Source: Armatimonadota bacterium
GTDB taxonomy: Bacteria; Armatimonadota; UBA5829; DSUL01
Reading direction: 5' to 3'
Assembly (NCBI GenBank): GCA_020846715.1
Contig: JADLDK010000050.1
Coordinates: 100,503 to 164,502, forward strand
Length of the DNA: 64,000 nt
Of the stretch, positions 62,069 to 64,000 are shown piece after piece. The notes beneath the pieces are model-generated. The model worked only from the letters and a program-made list of their open reading frames with translations, was not told where the DNA came from and did not search any database. How positions within the stretch are numbered: the stretch's first letter is position 1; each line of letters starts with the position of its first letter. Position numbers and translations under genes: made by a program.

Positions 62069-62914
62069 TTAGTTCCAGTACTTCGCAATCAGATGCCGCA
62101 CGTTGTCGAGACTCCTCTGGAAACCTGCATCTCCGTCCGGTTGTCCATCCTCGATGCTGACCCATCCCGAGTAGCCGATTTCAGATAGTGCGCCGAATAT
62201 CCCATCGTAATCGACATCGCCTTCCCCAATGACGGTGTGTGGGTATGTTCCTATCTTGCGGTCACTGGCATGCATGCTCACCATTTTGCTTCCTACTACA
62301 GGAATCAGATCAAGAGCGCTCTCCCCCACCATCGCCGGGTTTGACGCATCCAGATTGACCATTACCGCAGAGTCGTTGATCCGATCAAAGAGCTTCATCC
62401 AGACGTCCAGCTTGTGTGCAAAGTCCGGAAGCTCCATGCACATCCTGTCCCGGTAGTGATTCTCCAGAGCGATCTTGACATCCAGGGGCCTGGCATATTC
62501 AGCCAGGCGCAACAGCGCATCCGAGACGATCTGGAGGCCGTCTTCCTCGCTCAGTCCTGGATAAGCCTGCCCCGTGGTGCACCGCACGGCCTTTGCTCCG
62601 AGCGTCGCGGCATTCTGTATGGCTCGCTCCATAGACGCCAGCTCTTTTCTGCGCGCCTCGATGTCTGGATGAGTCAAATCTGGAGAACAGGTAACCATAG
62701 ACACTTTCAGGCCGAGGCGGTCCAGCAGCAGTCTGGTATCCTCAACCGTGCTGCGCCCTCCGTTCTGTAAAAAAGCGTTGTACATTTCAACGGCTGCCAG
62801 GCCAAAATCGGAGGCTTTGCGCAGCCAATCCTCGACGGACACCGAGCGATCGACAAGCACTGCCTCGAAGAGACGGACGGGCAGCCAAGAGATAGTTGGG
62901 CGAGAGTTCGCCAT
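62069..62914 (-). CDS. Sugar phosphate isomerase/epimerase (AP-endonuclease-2-like TIM barrel)
   Basis: A 281-residue TIM barrel. The metal-binding residues of the xylose-isomerase-like family are in IALENHYRD (Glu), VMVNLDASN (Asp), SMHASDRK (His) and SIEDG (Glu). It resembles IolE/IolI- or tagatose-epimerase-like enzymes; substrate unknown. It heads the minus-strand run that continues to 51.6 kb. Confidence 0.85.
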   Translation of the reverse strand: MANSRPTISWLPVRLFEAVLVDRSVSVEDWLRKASDFGLAAVEMYNAFLQNGGRSTVEDTRLLLDRLGLKVSMVTCSPDLTHPDIEARRKELASMERAIQNAATLGAKAVRCTTGQAYPGLSEEDGLQIVSDALLRLAEYARPLDVKIALENHYRDRMCMELPDFAHKLDVWMKLFDRINDSAVMVNLDASNPAMVGESALDLIPVVGSKMVSMHASDRKIGTYPHTVIGEGDVDYDGIFGALSEIGYSGWVSIEDGQPDGDAGFQRSLDNVRHLIAKYWN

Positions 62915-63091
62915 GCCTAACTTCGTAACTCCTTTGCTTGATAGAAGCGTATTTCCCAGCCGGAAACGGGGTCTCGCCCCGGCGTTTTTGCACTGGAGAG
63001 CGAGACGTCTGAATATAGCCCAGTACTCACCCGACTTGCCTCACAACAACGCACGTATCTGCAGAAACCCGCGTACCGGCTGCGCGAGCAG

Positions 63092-63113
63092 TCCTGCGTA
63101 GGCTTTCGCAGGA
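63092..63113 (-). terminator. Weak hairpin downstream of the PPK2 gene
   Basis: TCCTGCG (63092-63098) pairs with CGCAGGA (63107-63113) around an 8-base loop, about 40 bases past the PPK2 stop, with no T tract. Confidence 0.3.
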
Positions 63114-63149
63114 TGAGTCTGCTTTCTGTGAGTTCGAGCGGGCCACATT

Positions 63150-63986
63150 TCAGTTCCCTGTCTCACCGTTGCGATACTTCTGAAGCTCTTTTTTCGCCTC
63201 GACGCCCATCTTTTCAAGATGCTTCATCCACTCATCTTTGAACGGGCGCAGCGACTCTACAATACACTGAGTAATAGCCAGATTCCGGAACCATTTGTGG
63301 TCCGAGGGGACAATATGCCAGGGCGCTTCGCGCGTCGTGCAGCGTGTGAGCGCATCTTCGTATGCGTCCATATAGCTGTCCCAGTGCTCCCGCTCCTTCC
63401 AGTCTGCCACTGCTAGCTTCCATGCTTTGGTTGGGTCCTTTTCGCGCTCCAGCAAACGCTCGCGCTGCTCTTCTTTGCTGATGTGAAGAAAAAACTTCAG
63501 GATAAGAACGCCACTGGAGATCAGCAGTTGCTCGAACTGATTTATCTGCTGGTAGCGCTGTTCCCAGGTTTGTTTGGGCACAAGATTGTGCACGCGGACA
63601 ATGAGCACGTCCTCGTAGTGCGAGCGGTTAAAGATGCTGACAGCACCGCTGCGCGGTGTCTCCCTGTGCACCCGCCAGAGAAAATCGTGAGCAAGCTCCT
63701 CGCTGGTAGGTACTTTGAAAGGGATAACCCGGCAGGACTGGACATTGGCGTACGTGAGAATACTTCGGATTGCCCCGTCTTTGCCGCTGGTATCCAGGCC
63801 CTGCAGCACGATGAGTAGAGACGTCTGCCCGGCAGCGAACAGCAACTCCTGCAGACTCGCCATTTCTGTCCCCAGATCCTCCGTCAAGTCTTTAGCTTTG
63901 TCTTTGGACAATCCCGCGTGTTCTTTCGGGTCGAAGCTGCTCAGACGGACTTTGTCACCCGGCTTGACTTTGTACGCATAGCTCAT
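63150..63986 (-). CDS. ppk2: Polyphosphate kinase 2 family protein (PPK2)
   Basis: A 278-residue PPK2 with the P-loop GLDTSGKDGAI at about 63-73, the lid region with WRVHRETPRSG and the Walker B-like NRSHYEDV. It transfers phosphate from polyphosphate to nucleoside mono- or diphosphates. The N-terminus (YKVKPGDKVRL, FDPKEH) and the short length resemble class III PPK2 of Meiothermus and Deinococcus, which act on AMP and ADP. GAAAGGA precedes the ATG near the window edge. Confidence 0.93.
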   Translation of the reverse strand: MSYAYKVKPGDKVRLSSFDPKEHAGLSKDKAKDLTEDLGTEMASLQELLFAAGQTSLLIVLQGLDTSGKDGAIRSILTYANVQSCRVIPFKVPTSEELAHDFLWRVHRETPRSGAVSIFNRSHYEDVLIVRVHNLVPKQTWEQRYQQINQFEQLLISSGVLILKFFLHISKEEQRERLLEREKDPTKAWKLAVADWKEREHWDSYMDAYEDALTRCTTREAPWHIVPSDHKWFRNLAITQCIVESLRPFKDEWMKHLEKMGVEAKKELQKYRNGETGN

Positions 63987-64000
63987 GTGGCGATCCTTTC

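Overview
The window is a gene-dense bacterial chromosome segment with no rRNA, no insertion sequence, no CRISPR array and no obvious phage. Several traits suggest a Terrabacteria lineage, most plausibly an Armatimonadota-like organism: the order ffh-rpsP-khpA-ylqD-rimM-trmD-rplS-lepB-rnhB-yraN, an actinobacterial/Firmicutes-like nadK-recN-steA-steB order, a PdtaS/PdtaR-like kinase and ANTAR pair, secreted proteins with HAF repeats and OB-like C-terminal modules, and a PEP-CTERM protein. GTG and TTG starts are common. The phylum call is inference from gene content only.

Layout. 0.1-3.0 kb: an envelope-stress cassette (Spy/CpxP-like protein, ECF sigma factor, zinc-finger anti-sigma factor, RseB-like protein). 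3.2-5.8 kb: two tandem CorC/HlyC-type membrane proteins. 6.0-12.5 kb: a GT-C-like membrane glycosyltransferase, a TPR protein, a histidine kinase, a stand-alone HD-GYP protein, a secreted EEP nuclease/phosphatase, a glyoxalase and a cation efflux protein. 12.6-25.0 kb: an extracellular-protein island (HAF-repeat protein, PHP phosphoesterase, amidase, two ~1,100-residue modular proteins one of which carries a clan GH-A domain, and a PEP-CTERM protein). Four of these proteins end in related OB-like modules.

25.1-32.9 kb (minus strand) is a compact operon nurA-herA-mre11-rad50, followed by a polyprenyl diphosphate synthase. This is the archaeal-style DNA-end resection set in a bacterial genome. 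33.1-36.8 kb holds an NAD-dependent epimerase, a glycerate kinase, a tRNA-Arg(CCG) with a clear promoter, an orphan sugar ABC permease and a CBS protein. 36.9-43.4 kb is the ten-gene ffh-to-yraN translation and secretion operon. 43.7-48.8 kb has folP, comEA, leuS and a polytopic protein whose motifs resemble GxGD intramembrane aspartyl proteases.

49.0-51.5 kb (plus strand) is the ANTAR response regulator and its HisKA_2-type kinase, with promoters and hairpins that suggest RNA-level control. 51.6-63.0 kb (minus strand) is a long co-directional run: sugar isomerase, BioD/DRTGG protein, folC, a TPR lipoprotein-like/exported protein, nadK, recN, steA, steB, a GT2 glycosyltransferase and a MraY/WecA-like transferase. 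The last four look like a division- or envelope-linked glycan module. A PPK2 polyphosphate kinase closes the window.
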